Origin: Onchocerca volvulus
Lineage: Eukaryota; Nematoda; Chromadorea; Rhabditida; Onchocercidae
Length of the DNA: 64,000 bases
Direction: 5' to 3'
NCBI GenBank assembly: GCA_000499405.2
Contig: HG738137.1
Coordinates: 22,654,603 to 22,718,602, forward strand
Shown here: piece by piece, positions 63,137-64,000 of the stretch
Layout of the letters: each line of letters starts with the position of its first letter
How positions within the stretch are numbered: position 1 is the stretch's first letter
The notes under the pieces: generated by a model
Told to the model about the DNA's origin: nothing
Databases searched by the model: none
What the model saw: only the letters and a program-made list of their open reading frames with translations
Program-made: the position numbers and the translations under genes

Positions 63137-64000
63137 ATTTGGTAGAAATTCTGACCAGCCTGAAGCTTTTTGGGGAGTTGAAAACCGATACTGTATCTCC
63201 AATATATTCTGCCAAATTCCGAATTTCTGTATCACGACTGTGACCACATAAAGTGGAACATTTCTTAGCTTCTTTTACTATCCCTTGCGGTTGTATTGCT
63301 GTTAAAGAATTATGGGAATTATGAATGGGATTTCAGGATAACAAGATTTTAATCATTAAAGGTCAGTGGCAATTTTGGAAGAAATTAACTTTATCATGAA
63401 ATGAATGCTTTGGTTAATAATATTACTTATTATTAAATAGTAGAAGATGCAAATAGACATGGTTGTAATTGTTTCAATCTTTTATAGAAATTAAAGTTAC
63501 ATCTAACTTATTTTTCTCGAAAAATGAAATATAATTTGATTTCAAAAAAGATAAGTGGAAGTGAAAAGCTGTAAGAGATGTGTGAAGAAACTGATAACAA
63601 AAAAGTTCATTATTTCTAAATAAAAAAACAAGAGTTTTTGGAATATTACCTGTTTCTTTATAAAAAATATTCCAAAAGTAATTAGGAGCAAAGAACATTA
63701 AGGCTTGCAATGCTAGTACTATCGGCACCCACTGAAATGCAATAAATTCAGTATTATTTACATGCTTATTTCGTTTCAGGTAATTGATTTTTTACATCAT
63801 AATTTGTTAGTAATTGACCGAAAGTATGCTAGTCTTAAGTATAGTAAAATATCCAACTCTATACCATTTACTTGAATACTTGAAAAAAAATTAGTACCCG
63901 ATAATAACTGATCTGATCTCTCCGTTCATGTAATTCGTCTGGTATCTGTTCCGTAAATGGAATATAATATGAATTCTGAATAAAACAGTAATCCTCTGCA
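60826..64000 (-). CDS. Innexin (invertebrate gap-junction channel), 5' part beyond the window
   Basis: Nine exons seen: 64000-63898 (incomplete), 63731-63650, 63298-63156, 63010-62876, 62483-62406, 62275-62063, 61701-61549, 61369-61253, 61056-60826. All junctions are GT-AG with matching phases. Innexins form hexameric gap-junction hemichannels with four membrane helices. The window starts in the first extracellular loop (EDYCFIQNSYYIPF), then has the innexin signature YYRWVPIVLALQALMFFAP in TM2, TM3 with LLTKLFYIINIIGQIYML, the second loop ending SSIFPRVIMCDFQVRRLG with HTVQCVIMMNMINEKFY, TM4 with FWFIFIGICTLINFVYYLF, and the cytoplasmic VEDFLRPDGVLLLKFISEH. A Ser/Asn/Lys-rich tail ends at TAA 60828-60826. 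The N-terminal cytoplasmic part, TM1 and the start lie right of 64000. A CAG at 63998-63996 could be the acceptor of the first visible exon. Confidence 0.95.

Overview
Eukaryotic DNA from a nematode, most probably a filarial (clade III) species. The evidence is a very AT-rich composition with long homopolymer T/A tracts, many introns of roughly 100-1500 bases with T-rich acceptors ending in AG, AG acceptors placed just before start codons (spliced-leader trans-splicing style), and an innexin gene. No bacterial operon, CRISPR or plasmid feature was seen. Genes were reconstructed exon by exon by matching splice sites, reading phase and family homology. All functional names are homology calls made by eye, without database searches. 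LAYOUT: 286-450 (-) is the first recognisable exon of a MAM-like secreted/surface protein that runs off the left edge. 1.7-3.9 kb is a decayed Helitron-type transposon with a short inverted-terminal element beside it. 7.0-10.2 kb (-) is a SEC14-like CRAL-TRIO/GOLD lipid-transfer protein. 12.9-18.0 kb (+) is a complete lysosomal glucocerebrosidase (GH30). 19.1-22.1 kb (-) is a second CRAL-TRIO/GOLD paralogue with the same eight-exon structure. 24.3-27.3 kb (-) is a 3-hydroxyacyl-CoA dehydratase (HACD/PHS1). 27.3-33.3 kb shows no gene. 33.3-35.8 kb (+) is an unrecognised C-terminally anchored membrane protein. 36.25-36.34 kb (-) is a selenocysteine tRNA. 38.1-40.9 kb (-) is a Salvador/SAV1 Hippo-pathway scaffold. 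42.8-44.5 kb (+) is a 99-residue protein with an N-myristoylation/palmitoylation signature. 47.0-59.5 kb (+) is a 20-exon AK5-like protein with a DPY-30/RIIa-like N-terminus and two divergent adenylate-kinase domains. 60.8-64.0 kb (-) is an innexin truncated by the right edge. HOW THEY FIT: the stretch from 7 to 27 kb holds four neighbouring lipid genes (two lipid-transfer proteins around a glucosylceramidase, then the fatty-acid elongation dehydratase). The rest is ordinary mixed animal gene content. Unusual points are three GC-AG introns among about 70 reconstructed introns (one directly after the codon for the glucocerebrosidase nucleophile), a tRNA-Sec gene, altered P-loops in the adenylate-kinase protein, a fragment of the last exon of the second SEC14 gene copied beside an upstream splice acceptor, and several hairpin-forming elements in introns and intergenic DNA. 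I did not find a clearly new multi-gene system. The best candidates for novelty are the anchored protein at 33.3-35.8 kb and the small lipidated protein at 42.8-44.5 kb.
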